Virus record (IMG/VR): IMGVR_UViG_3300032799_000120 | Coordinates: 1 to 24,084 of that record | Source of the DNA: a virus | Length of the DNA stretch: 24,084 nt | Strand: one strand, 5' to 3' | Part shown: piece after piece, positions 1 through 7,024 of the stretch | Layout of the letters: every line of letters begins with the position of its first letter | How positions within the stretch are numbered: the first letter of the stretch is position 1 | Notes under the pieces: generated by a model | Told to the model about the DNA's origin: nothing | What the model saw: the letters and a program-made list of their open reading frames with translations, nothing else | The model's database searches: none | Made by a program: the position numbers and the translations under genes

Positions 1-383
1 GCAAGACCAACATCATTGAATGGAATCCACGTTTACGAACGCTTTGGGATGAATTGAAACAAAAACGCAACAGTATTCTCAAGGATCGCACACAACCGCA
101 TCCCATTCGCGCGGATCAGCGCTTTATGTTTATCAGCGAACATACCGGCGACCACCTGGCTGCCAACTCGCTAAAAACGGCCATGAACAGAGTCGGTAAA
201 ATGGCGGCAGAGCAGGCGAAAATAGAGGGCGTGGAGTTTATCCATTTTACCTTCCATGACATTAAAAGGCGAGCATGTAGCGATTATATTGGCAACAAAA
301 TAGCGGCAACAGGCCACCGCAGTGAAGCTATGATGAAAATTTATGATGTTAGCATACCCGTAATGCCACCCACCCGTAATTAA
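1..383 (+). CDS. int: Tyrosine recombinase integrase, C-terminal part (5' end outside the window)
   Basis: The reading frame is open from base 3 to the TAA at 381-383 and encodes the end of a tyrosine-recombinase catalytic domain. Visible are the FTFHDIKRRA segment (the H-x-x-K/R box), ATGHRSEAM (the second conserved histidine) and MKIYD with the likely nucleophilic tyrosine. The ending, Tyr followed by about a dozen residues to PTRN, is the usual one for phage integrases of this type, so the 3' end looks natural and not cut by the next gene. HD(I/L)K in place of HDLR is normal in this subfamily. The enzyme would recombine attP with a host tRNA gene. The phage attachment site lies about 0.5 kb downstream, past an HNH gene on the same strand. 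The first catalytic arginine is outside the window. Confidence 0.92.
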   Translation, partial: KTNIIEWNPRLRTLWDELKQKRNSILKDRTQPHPIRADQRFMFISEHTGDHLAANSLKTAMNRVGKMAAEQAKIEGVEFIHFTFHDIKRRACSDYIGNKIAATGHRSEAMMKIYDVSIPVMPPTRN

Positions 384-387
384 AGTT

Positions 388-897
388 ATGACAAATTATT
401 ACAGAGCCATAAAAGTTAATGGTAAAAAAATAAATTATCATCGCCATGTTATGGAAAAGTCACACGGCAGAAAATTGAGTAGAGATGAAATTGTCCATCA
501 TAAGGACCATAACAAACTAAATAATACCTTGGATAATCTTGAAATAATTTCAAGATCAAACCATGCAAACCATCATTATTTTGAATCTGGAAAGGCGATT
601 TTATGTCCACTTGAAAAAAAAGCAAGAGGATCAAAAAACGGGAATGCGGTTCTGAATGAAGAACAAGTTTCTATAATAAAAGTTAAATTATTAAAATATG
701 AAGAAAGTTGCAGAGAAATCGCAAGACGGTATGGAGTTGCTGTTGAAACAATTAAGAGTATTCAAAAAGGCCAGTCATGGAAACATATAGAGCCTTTTAT
801 AAATACATTGCAACCAGTATTGCAACCAGAAGCTAAAAATAGCTTGATAAATAATCATCAAGTTATTGATTATAGTGGGGTGAGCGACGGGGATTGA
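388..897 (+). CDS. HNH endonuclease with C-terminal helix-turn-helix (homing-type)
   Basis: This 169-aa protein has an HNH core at residues 31-63: RDEIVHHKDHNKLNN with the paired histidines at 37-38, then NLEIISRSNHANHH. This is the form seen in phage homing endonucleases. Residues 107-130 (CREIARRYGVAVETIKSI) look like a helix-turn-helix that would bind DNA. The gene starts 4 bp after the integrase stop with only a weak ribosome-binding site, so it may be coupled to int. It is clearly more AT-rich than its neighbours, which suggests a mobile gene. The last 30 or so codons run through attachment-site DNA: two arm-type repeats, an IHF-like site and the tRNA-derived core, which supplies the TGA stop. 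The functional protein may effectively end near residue 135. HNH nuclease identity is firm; homing activity is inferred. Confidence 0.85.
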   Translation: MTNYYRAIKVNGKKINYHRHVMEKSHGRKLSRDEIVHHKDHNKLNNTLDNLEIISRSNHANHHYFESGKAILCPLEKKARGSKNGNAVLNEEQVSIIKVKLLKYEESCREIARRYGVAVETIKSIQKGQSWKHIEPFINTLQPVLQPEAKNSLINNHQVIDYSGVSDGD

Positions 898-1027
898 ACC
901 CGCGACAACAGGAATCACAATTAGACGCTCAATCTATAATAATCAATTGCTTAATTCTATTTTATTGCAACCATTCAGGCATTTATGGTTTTTATAAATC
1001 AATCACTTAAAAATCAATTGCAACCAG
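808..1027. promoter_or_regulatory. Putative complete attP: integrase arm-type sites plus IHF-like sites
   Basis: Four direct copies of ATTGCAACCA(G) start (at the TTG) at 808, 820, 965 and 1018. Two lie left and two right of the tRNA-His core (876-920), all in the same orientation, as expected for integrase arm-type sites. Perfect matches to the IHF consensus WATCAANNNNTTR are at 941-953 and 997-1009 on the plus strand and at 859-871 on the minus strand. A weak hairpin, AACCAT with ATGGTT (969-990) followed by a T run, might stop plus-strand transcripts. Arms on both sides of the core are the hallmark of attP, not attL or attR. Protein binding is inferred. The non-coding stretch 898-1030 holds only these elements. 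Confidence 0.75.
876..920 (-). other. Attachment-site core derived from the 3' half of tRNA-His (GTG)
   Basis: Read on the minus strand, this is the 3' half of a tRNA-His. It has an anticodon loop TTGTGAT (914-920, anticodon GTG at 916-918), the 3' strand of the anticodon stem TCCTG (909-913) and a variable loop (904-908). It continues with a T arm (stem 899-903 with 887-891, loop TTCAATC at 892-898), acceptor strand CGCTCAC (880-886), C73 and an encoded CCA (876-878). The 5' half is absent: the bases beyond 920 do not pair with the anticodon stem and do not resemble a D arm. So this is not a functional tRNA gene but the piece a phage carries to restore its target tRNA on integration. Identity to tRNA ends at the anticodon loop, a usual crossover point. 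The host attB is inferred to be the tRNA-His gene. Confidence 0.85.
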
Positions 1028-1030
1028 CTT

Positions 1031-1684
1031 TTAAGTGTCTGCCGTTATCCGGACTATGTTGGTTCCATCTGCATAAATGATAGCTCTTTTCGCATTTGCA
1101 ACGGTAATTCCGGTTCCGCTTGCACCGATAAATTGCAGTGATTGTGCGCCGGTTGTGTTGTTGAAAACTGTGTATTGTTTCACCATCAATGGAATGACAA
1201 CATTGCGGGTGGCTGTCAAGCTCACGGTGCTGGTAAATTCCAGAATATCATTCAGCGCTTCACCATGGAGCAGAGTAATGTTGGCATCACTGGTAATGCT
1301 ACGAACGAGTTTTCCGGTCGCAAGGTCTAACCATGGTCTATGATCTTCGTAGCTGGTAACTGTGCTTGCGCCGGTCACGACTTTATAAAGCGCAATGCTG
1401 CCTGGTGTAAAAGCGCTGGTGTTTTTGCTGACGACACCGGCCCGCGTCGATTCGACATAATTGGTTGTGCTGGCTGTCAGCGCCACAGTACCGTTGGCTA
1501 TGGCCGTTGATACGCCATCGACCAAAATCCTGTCACCGAAATAATCCCAACTTAAGCCGCTGGAACTTTGTCGTTTACCTCCGAATGAATTTTTGCTGAG
1601 CGCGTTATTTATTTCATTAACGGTGGCTTCTTTTCCGGCCTGGGCGGTGGTGAGCTGTGTTAGTAACGAGGCGCTATCGGACAT
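1031..1684 (-). CDS. Tail fibre / tail-tip associated structural protein
   Basis: This 217-aa protein is the last gene of the late block. The N-terminus (LLTQLTTAQAGKEATVNEINNAL) resembles the short oligomerising start found in many phage fibre and baseplate proteins. The middle (NGTVALTASTTNYVES, IALYKVVTGASTVTSYEDHRPW) and the C-terminal beta-rich segment (FNNTTGAQSLQF, AKRAIIYADGTNIVRIT) match a widespread prophage fibre architecture. It starts 5 bp after the stop of the tail tip gene, which fits a fibre attached to the tip. No enzymatic motif is visible. It is likely receptor-facing, but which part binds the host is unknown. The gene converges on attP and the plus-strand int/HNH genes. 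Confidence 0.7.
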   Translation of the reverse strand: MSDSASLLTQLTTAQAGKEATVNEINNALSKNSFGGKRQSSSGLSWDYFGDRILVDGVSTAIANGTVALTASTTNYVESTRAGVVSKNTSAFTPGSIALYKVVTGASTVTSYEDHRPWLDLATGKLVRSITSDANITLLHGEALNDILEFTSTVSLTATRNVVIPLMVKQYTVFNNTTGAQSLQFIGASGTGITVANAKRAIIYADGTNIVRITADT

Positions 1685-1689
1685 GGGTA

Positions 1690-4600
1690 TTATCTCGTAA
1701 TGGTTGCAATCAATGGGTAACCGCGCGAAACGGTAGCGGATAACTGATAAATTTTTACATAAAGCGTGGCCTGATTACTGCCAAAATCCGTGACTTGATT
1801 GGCACTGGTATAAGCAACCGTTTGTGTTGATGCTGTTAATGTGCGCTTAAGCGTGGTATAGGTGCCACTGCTAAAAATATCGACCTCATAGGACTCGGTA
1901 GTTTCCCCAAGTGCAGCATCGACAAGATCGCGCCACCCGGCAAACCGTGATCGTCTTGTCCATATTAATGTCCAGTCATTCGTGGTCGGATGTCGATTAC
2001 CGGTAAGCGCGCATGGCGATAATGGTTCAAGATTGACCGCATTATAAGTGTAACTGCGATTGGATTCTGAAGCCAGTGCTTTCCCGGCGGTAATACCTCG
2101 ATAAAGTTTCGCTACACCGATGGCTGCTGATTGCGAGGCAATAAAAGCAAGCCGCGCAGTATCCAGCAAGATGATTTTGTCAGCCGCCACATGCAGGCCT
2201 GTTGTCCATTCTGTGCCATTTTGCCCGCGTAGAAAATCATTCAGAATATAACTGCCATCGCCTTGTAATACGCATTTTTGCGCGGCTATGATCTCCCAGC
2301 GCGTATCCAGGCCATAAGCAAACCAGTTTGATCCGGCAAATAGTTGCGCCTCGGTAATACTGGATAGCGTACCCTGATACAGTATTACTGTCAGCGTGCT
2401 TGATTTATCCAGCACCGTCCCGCCGTGAGCGGTTAAGCTGGTAGTAGCATAGCCAATTGTCGAGCCAGGCGAAGCAAAATCTTCAATGCTGGTGAACGTT
2501 TGCCCGCCATCCTCGCTTCTGAACAGTGCGCCGCCTGGCCAGCCTGCAAGATAGCCGGTCATGGCTGCCGGGAATCCTGGCGTATTATCTGCATCCCGCA
2601 GCATGGGTATATCCAGCAACTCATAGGTGGTGGGGCCTGGCAATATCATGCCTGCACCAACAGATTGTCCTTCTTCACCCAGCGCTACCGGACTATAAAG
2701 CGCCGCTTTGCTATGTTTGGCACGGCATTCGATACGGCCATCCGGTAATGTGTTAAGGGTAGTCAAGCGTAATTCATAGGTGGCATTTTCGCCATTGAGC
2801 GTGATTACATCGCCTGGTTCCAGATTGGCGTAGGTATACGGCAATATAAAGCTGATGTCGTAGCGCTCCATCCAGTACAGGTACAGCAACACTTCGGCTT
2901 TTTGCGCGGCTTCCTGAGCATTGAATACCACGGGGATTTCGATGCTGATTTCATTAACCGCATCGGTATTGATGCGTGCTGCATATTGCTCGTTGGTGTC
3001 GTACTCGCGCGTATTATCCAGGTATTTGATCGTAACTTTTTTAGCCAGGATACTATCCATTTCACGCGCATTGGTAATTTGTATACCTGGTTTTGCGCCC
3101 GCTGAACGCGCATCCAAAGCGCTGGATGGAATAGTGACAACAGAGGCGGAACCACGCTTTTTAAATTTTATCGCATAACCATGCTGCATTACATCGAAGG
3201 GCCATGAGGACCGCAAGGGTTCAATACCGCCTCGTATAGCACCCATTGCAGATACGCGATAACCATTTACGACGTCTGTGAGTTCAGAAACATCTAAATC
3301 GCCTGTTGTCAGTAAATTACTATTAAGGCATTCAGCTTGCACTATGGTTGATAACAGTGTGACATTGCTGGAAAAGGAAAACCAGACTCTAATAGATAAT
3401 GTCGCGCTGGTACCAACAGCAACAAACCAGGCTCCATTCCAGGCCAGCGCTTTACAATTGAGATTAGGTACAGTATGTGAAGTCCAGGTGATTCCATCAG
3501 GCGATGTACAAGCGTCTACGGTTGACGATAAGACCAATAAATAAGTCCCACTCCACCCGATACAGGTATGCGAAAATGCTGGCATGGTCCGTGCTGTCCA
3601 GGTAATCCCGTCAGGCGATGTGGCATAATCTGAACCACTGCCTTTAATGGCAACAAATAATGTACCATTATGAACAATTCCGGTCCAATTGGTTGCGCCT
3701 GGCATAGTATATTCAGTCCAGGTTATCCCACTATCAGACGAAGTGGCGCAGGTATTACCTTGTCGTAGAGCGACTAATATGCCATTCCCAAATGCCAATA
3801 AATTCCATGCTATTGACCCATTAATGTAGGGTGGCATGGCATTTGTGTACGTGGTCCATCCAATACCGTTTGTAGATGTAGCTGCATAATTAAATGCGCC
3901 GCCGTTTTGCTGTCCTATAGTGAAATAAAATGTATCACACCAGCAGATTGCATACCATCTGGCTACTCCTACGCCAAGACTATTTAACGACCAAATTGTG
4001 CCATGTTCGGAAAATGCGCTATCAGCTGATAACTCAGCTATCGCTACAAATCCAGAATTCGTTCCTGATGTGGCTATCCCTGTCCACAATTTTCCGGCCG
4101 CATTCTGGAATTTATTCCAGGTTTTACCGTCAGCTGATACAGCGACTGTATCATTGTTCCCACCATCTATGGCGCAATATTCAATTCCGTTATAAGCAAC
4201 ACCAATCCATGTTGAAATCGTTGTTGGCAATGTAGACGTGTCAGTATTAAAGTTAATTTGCCCTGTTTTGACTATTTCAACCTTAACCTGCGCTCCAAGC
4301 AAACTGTTATTATAACTTTCCAGCGGAACGTCATTAAATACGATATAGGCAAGACCTCTATAGGCAGGTGTATTGGCCACGCCCTTATCAGCCTGAATGC
4401 TTGGATCGGGTAACTGGGTATCAGTTCCTAAATACAGTTTAAAATATTGGCTTGCAGCCTCACTGGCAATTATATCTGACATTGCGGTAGCGCCCGCATC
4501 ATAAACAAGATCGGAACCTATCCACATTTTTTTTATGCCGTCAATCGGCCCTTCGCATAGACCTACAGCAAACGTGGCAAAATAGGTAAAAGTGGTGTTT

Positions 4601-4938
4601 TTTTGCTTGGGCTTGCCAAAACCGCCCTTGCCGCCGGCGCTGGCATCGGTTTCAACCTCGGTGATCCTGTCGTTTTGTAGCCAGAATATATTGCCGTATT
4701 GGGCAATGATTCCGTAATTCCTCGGTATGATCGCGCCATAGGTTGAGGTTTGGACGGAAAGATCATTAAGCCGTGGACCTTTCAACTCAGGCGTTTTTGG
4801 CGGGTCCAGGGCGCCGCCGATAGCACCACCGATTGCCATGCCCAATGAAGCGCCTAACGCAACATTACCGCCGGCAAAAAAACCGATTATACCGCCGACG
4901 ACACCGCCGGCAATTGTGCCTATACTGCTCCCGCTCAT
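1690..4938 (-). CDS. Tail tip / host-specificity protein (J-like) with inserted Asp-box repeat domain
   Basis: This 1082-aa protein forms the tail tip. Residues about 7-42 are a glycine-rich hydrophobic segment (GGVVGGIIGFFAGG), typical of this family. Residues about 45-225 and 525-1082 follow the usual tail tip order: PRNYGIIAQYGNIFWL, FATFAVGLCEGPIDGIKKMWIG, YRGLAYIVFNDVPLE, then LLTTGDLDVSELTDVVNGYRVS and YWMERYDISFILPY. Between them lies a block of about 300 residues with repeated S-x-D-G-x-T-W motifs (near 267, 352, 399, 440 and 477), like BNR/Asp-box beta-propeller blades. This block is unusual for the family and its DNA is visibly more AT-rich. It probably adds a surface domain for host or polysaccharide binding. 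The ATG overlaps the stop of the NlpC/P60 gene by 4 bp. Confidence 0.85.
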   Translation of the reverse strand: MSGSSIGTIAGGVVGGIIGFFAGGNVALGASLGMAIGGAIGGALDPPKTPELKGPRLNDLSVQTSTYGAIIPRNYGIIAQYGNIFWLQNDRITEVETDASAGGKGGFGKPKQKNTTFTYFATFAVGLCEGPIDGIKKMWIGSDLVYDAGATAMSDIIASEAASQYFKLYLGTDTQLPDPSIQADKGVANTPAYRGLAYIVFNDVPLESYNNSLLGAQVKVEIVKTGQINFNTDTSTLPTTISTWIGVAYNGIEYCAIDGGNNDTVAVSADGKTWNKFQNAAGKLWTGIATSGTNSGFVAIAELSADSAFSEHGTIWSLNSLGVGVARWYAICWCDTFYFTIGQQNGGAFNYAATSTNGIGWTTYTNAMPPYINGSIAWNLLAFGNGILVALRQGNTCATSSDSGITWTEYTMPGATNWTGIVHNGTLFVAIKGSGSDYATSPDGITWTARTMPAFSHTCIGWSGTYLLVLSSTVDACTSPDGITWTSHTVPNLNCKALAWNGAWFVAVGTSATLSIRVWFSFSSNVTLLSTIVQAECLNSNLLTTGDLDVSELTDVVNGYRVSAMGAIRGGIEPLRSSWPFDVMQHGYAIKFKKRGSASVVTIPSSALDARSAGAKPGIQITNAREMDSILAKKVTIKYLDNTREYDTNEQYAARINTDAVNEISIEIPVVFNAQEAAQKAEVLLYLYWMERYDISFILPYTYANLEPGDVITLNGENATYELRLTTLNTLPDGRIECRAKHSKAALYSPVALGEEGQSVGAGMILPGPTTYELLDIPMLRDADNTPGFPAAMTGYLAGWPGGALFRSEDGGQTFTSIEDFASPGSTIGYATTSLTAHGGTVLDKSSTLTVILYQGTLSSITEAQLFAGSNWFAYGLDTRWEIIAAQKCVLQGDGSYILNDFLRGQNGTEWTTGLHVAADKIILLDTARLAFIASQSAAIGVAKLYRGITAGKALASESNRSYTYNAVNLEPLSPCALTGNRHPTTNDWTLIWTRRSRFAGWRDLVDAALGETTESYEVDIFSSGTYTTLKRTLTASTQTVAYTSANQVTDFGSNQATLYVKIYQLSATVSRGYPLIATITR

Positions 4939-5369
4939 GGTTTATCCTCGCTCACTACAGGCGCGTCCTTAAACCGGTAAATGCGCATAATTCGTGATTT
5001 CCATTTTGTATCCAGTCGATGTTCGACCACGCGGCCTATGCCCTCATAGCTGTGTATCAGGTTTTCGCCAGTGTAGATACCTACGTGTTGCGGATCGCCA
5101 GTAAAGCGCATCATTAAAATATCCCCCGCCTGCATTTCATGTACGCGATATAACCATTCCTGGGTATCAGCGGCCAGTTCAAGCAGGCCATTGGATGGCG
5201 TGCGTGAATAGCCAGGTGTTTCCACTGGTTCAAAACCTAGTCGTTTGGCTACGTGTGCAATTACGCCGGCACAATCAAGACCAAGCCCTAATAACCTGCC
5301 CTGGTGCAGATAGGGCGTACCCAGGCATTCGCGGGCATAGGCAATAATATCGTCTGTCTTTATCTGCAT
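4935..5369 (-). CDS. NlpC/P60-family cell-wall peptidase, tail tip assembly protein
   Basis: This 144-aa protein has the NlpC/P60 papain-like fold signature. The catalytic cysteine is in LGLDCAGVIAHVAKRLG (Cys33), the catalytic histidine in GDPQHVGIYTG (His95), and a third polar residue is probably His106 in NLIHSYEG. Related proteins in siphoviruses and gene transfer agents sit between the DUF2163 protein and the tail tip protein, as here, and cut peptidoglycan cross-bridges during DNA entry. The length is normal for the family. A palindromic repeat array separates it from the upstream DUF2163 gene; its own stop overlaps the next gene as ATGA. Confidence 0.93.
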   Translation of the reverse strand: MQIKTDDIIAYARECLGTPYLHQGRLLGLGLDCAGVIAHVAKRLGFEPVETPGYSRTPSNGLLELAADTQEWLYRVHEMQAGDILMMRFTGDPQHVGIYTGENLIHSYEGIGRVVEHRLDTKWKSRIMRIYRFKDAPVVSEDKP

Positions 5370-5403
5370 AACTGGCTTATATTTTTTTTGACAGGATTAA
5401 CAG

Positions 5404-5481
5404 GTAGAGACGCGATTAATCGCGTCTTCTTTAGACGCGATTAATCGCGTCTTCTTTAGACGCGATTAATCGCGTCTCTAC
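5404..5481. repeat. Three-unit array of a 20-bp perfect palindrome
   Basis: AGACGCGATTAATCGCGTCT occurs at 5408-5427, 5433-5452 and 5458-5477, an exact 25-bp period with TCTTT spacers. The outer edges GTAGAGACGCG and CGCGTCTCTAC make the whole block an inverted repeat. It is preceded by TTTTTTTTGACAGGATTAACAGG, and a closely similar lead sequence precedes the copy near 7935. The array fills the gap between the DUF2163 and NlpC genes, and its last base is the first base (plus strand) of the DUF2163 stop codon. It would fold into strong hairpins in the late transcript. It looks like a host-type dispersed palindrome. Confidence 0.9.
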
Positions 5482-6299
5482 TAACGGATGTAGGTTGATT
5501 GGGTAGGGATAAAACTGAAACCGCCGAAATTGACTACGTTATTCCATTTATCACGGCAATCCGCAAGCCGCTTTCTGCAACCGGGTATCATGCTGTAAGC
5601 ATCGCCAATGACTACCGGGTAATAAAACGCTTCATGGGTCAAAATTGACCCACCGGCCGTATGCGCTTTTATTTCCTGCGGTTTAAGACCGGCATTGGCG
5701 CCGGTCGTAAAAGCAATGGTGCCCTCTGCAAAATAATCCACGGCTTCGGCCCTGGCTGAATCGGCAAACTGTGAGGCGCTGGTTACGCTGGTAAGGGTTC
5801 CGGTTACGGTAATCGGGCCCAGAGCCACTTTGCAGCCTGCATATTCCTGACCGCCAAACTTTTTGGGGCATGAGGGCGTATAGGTTTTGCCAACTGACTG
5901 ATTGAGCGCATCAACCATCATCATTAATTCGGCGCTATAACGCTCGTCTTTGAAGGTAATTTTACCCATGAAAGCGACACCCAGCGGTTCTTCATCAACG
6001 ACGGGAGTGCGCCAGGTAGTAGCAAATAAATAAACACGGGCGTTGTCGAATACGCCTGAAACAATCTGATCATAACCGATACCGGCAATATCAGCGATAC
6101 CGGACAGATCAATTACACCAGGTGCCATATTGCCCTCAGCGGCAAGGCCGGTGAATTCATAGCCGGAATCTGTTTTATAGGTGTTGGCGCCGATGACTAT
6201 ATCGCGCGGGTGATCGGTCAGGTAAATTATTGATCCCCAAAGAGGAACAATTTTTAGACAATGGATTTTGTATTTAGGGTCAGCAACGGCGGGCTTCAT
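5481..6299 (-). CDS. DUF2163 / phage BR0599 family tail tip protein
   Basis: This 272-aa protein matches the DUF2163 family of phage and gene-transfer-agent tail tips. The N-terminal region (IYLTDHPRDIVIGANTYKT) and the C-terminal signature (GCRKRLADCRDKWNNVVNFGGF) are both present. Conserved cysteines (CPKKFGGQEYAGC, PGCRKRLADC) fit the metal- or disulfide-bound tip hub known for this family. Its usual neighbours, the DUF2460 and NlpC/P60 proteins, flank it, except that a methyltransferase gene sits between it and DUF2460. The 50-bp gap upstream (6300-6349) lacks a clear Shine-Dalgarno and carries a repetitive CGTGCTTTTCGTGTTTTTC stretch. Start ATG MKPAV is the only good option. Confidence 0.9.
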   Translation of the reverse strand: MKPAVADPKYKIHCLKIVPLWGSIIYLTDHPRDIVIGANTYKTDSGYEFTGLAAEGNMAPGVIDLSGIADIAGIGYDQIVSGVFDNARVYLFATTWRTPVVDEEPLGVAFMGKITFKDERYSAELMMMVDALNQSVGKTYTPSCPKKFGGQEYAGCKVALGPITVTGTLTSVTSASQFADSARAEAVDYFAEGTIAFTTGANAGLKPQEIKAHTAGGSILTHEAFYYPVVIGDAYSMIPGCRKRLADCRDKWNNVVNFGGFSFIPTQSTYIR

Positions 6300-6349
6300 T
6301 TATTTTTGTCCATGAAAAACACGAAAAGCACGAAAAAAAATTTACTCTT

Positions 6350-7024
6350 CTAGGCAACTTCATCGAATAGGGTTTTTTGTGCTGTGGCTTGCGAAAAGCG
6401 TTTTTGTGCAGCTTTAAAATAATCTTCATCAATCTCACAGCCGACAAAATCAACATTAAAATAATGCGCGGCTATGGCGCTTGAACCGCTGCCAAGATGT
6501 GTATCTAAAACGCGTTGTCCGGATTTGGCATAATAGTGTAATAGCCAATTGTAAAGCTGTATTGGTTTTTGGGTAGGATGTATGCGTTTTTCAATAGATT
6601 GTTTCGTGGGGCCTTGTTGATAACCATTCCAGCAATACGTTATCATTCTGACTGCCGTTTTGAAACTTGTCCATGCCAGCTCACAATCGGCAAAATCTCC
6701 AGATGTTTCTTTGTTCCAAACTATCCAGCAGGATGAATCAATAGGGTTTCTACTTATAAAATGATTAGCTCCCCAAATAATTTGATTTTTAGATACCCGT
6801 CGTAATTCGTTAAAATATGTTTTATCAGCTGGTTTCCTATCCCAGAACTTATTTTCGAATTGGGTTGCTTCCAATATCTTTCCATTCGCTTTTGAACATC
6901 TTGAATTATTGCTTTTACCATCCTGTCCTATTCCATAAGGCGGGTCAACAATCGCTAAATCAAACGCATTGTCTTGCAATGTTGACATGTACTCCATACA
7001 ATCAATATTCAATAATTCAATCAT
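6350..7024 (-). CDS. DNA adenine- or cytosine-N4 methyltransferase, beta class
   Basis: This 224-aa protein has motif IV DPPYG at residues 27-31, HPTQKP at 149-154, then the SAM-binding motif I DTHLGSGSSA at 174-183 followed by VGCEID. That order (IV first, I last) defines beta-class amino methyltransferases, which modify N6-adenine or N4-cytosine. The region between motifs is the probable target-recognition part; specificity cannot be read. No restriction gene is adjacent, so it is an orphan, probably protecting phage DNA from host restriction or altering gene expression. Its ATG overlaps the DUF2460 stop as ATGA, so it is translated with the late tail genes. Confidence 0.92.
   Translation of the reverse strand: MIELLNIDCMEYMSTLQDNAFDLAIVDPPYGIGQDGKSNNSRCSKANGKILEATQFENKFWDRKPADKTYFNELRRVSKNQIIWGANHFISRNPIDSSCWIVWNKETSGDFADCELAWTSFKTAVRMITYCWNGYQQGPTKQSIEKRIHPTQKPIQLYNWLLHYYAKSGQRVLDTHLGSGSSAIAAHYFNVDFVGCEIDEDYFKAAQKRFSQATAQKTLFDEVA

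Noticed and set aside
300-383. Integrase disrupted by the HNH insertion
   Set aside because: The integrase has its conserved His and Tyr and a natural PTRN-type ending before the HNH start, so it is complete at its 3' end.
449-634. Minus-strand 61-aa frame opposite the HNH gene
   Set aside because: Antisense to a clear HNH motif, no ribosome site and no recognisable features.
876-950. A functional tRNA-His gene
   Set aside because: Only the 3' half from the anticodon loop onward is present; no 5' acceptor strand, D arm or 5' anticodon-stem strand is found upstream.
1077-1343. Plus-strand frame of 88 aa over the terminal fibre gene
   Set aside because: Shadow of the well-supported minus-strand fibre gene, with no coding signature.
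1699-1709. A fifth, inverted arm-type site (TGGTTGCAAT)
   Set aside because: It is 780 bp from the core, inverted, and lies in the coding end of the tail tip gene; chance is the simplest reading.
5404-5481. CRISPR array
   Set aside because: The units are 20-bp palindromes with 5-bp identical spacers, not repeats with unique 30-bp spacers; no cas genes are near.
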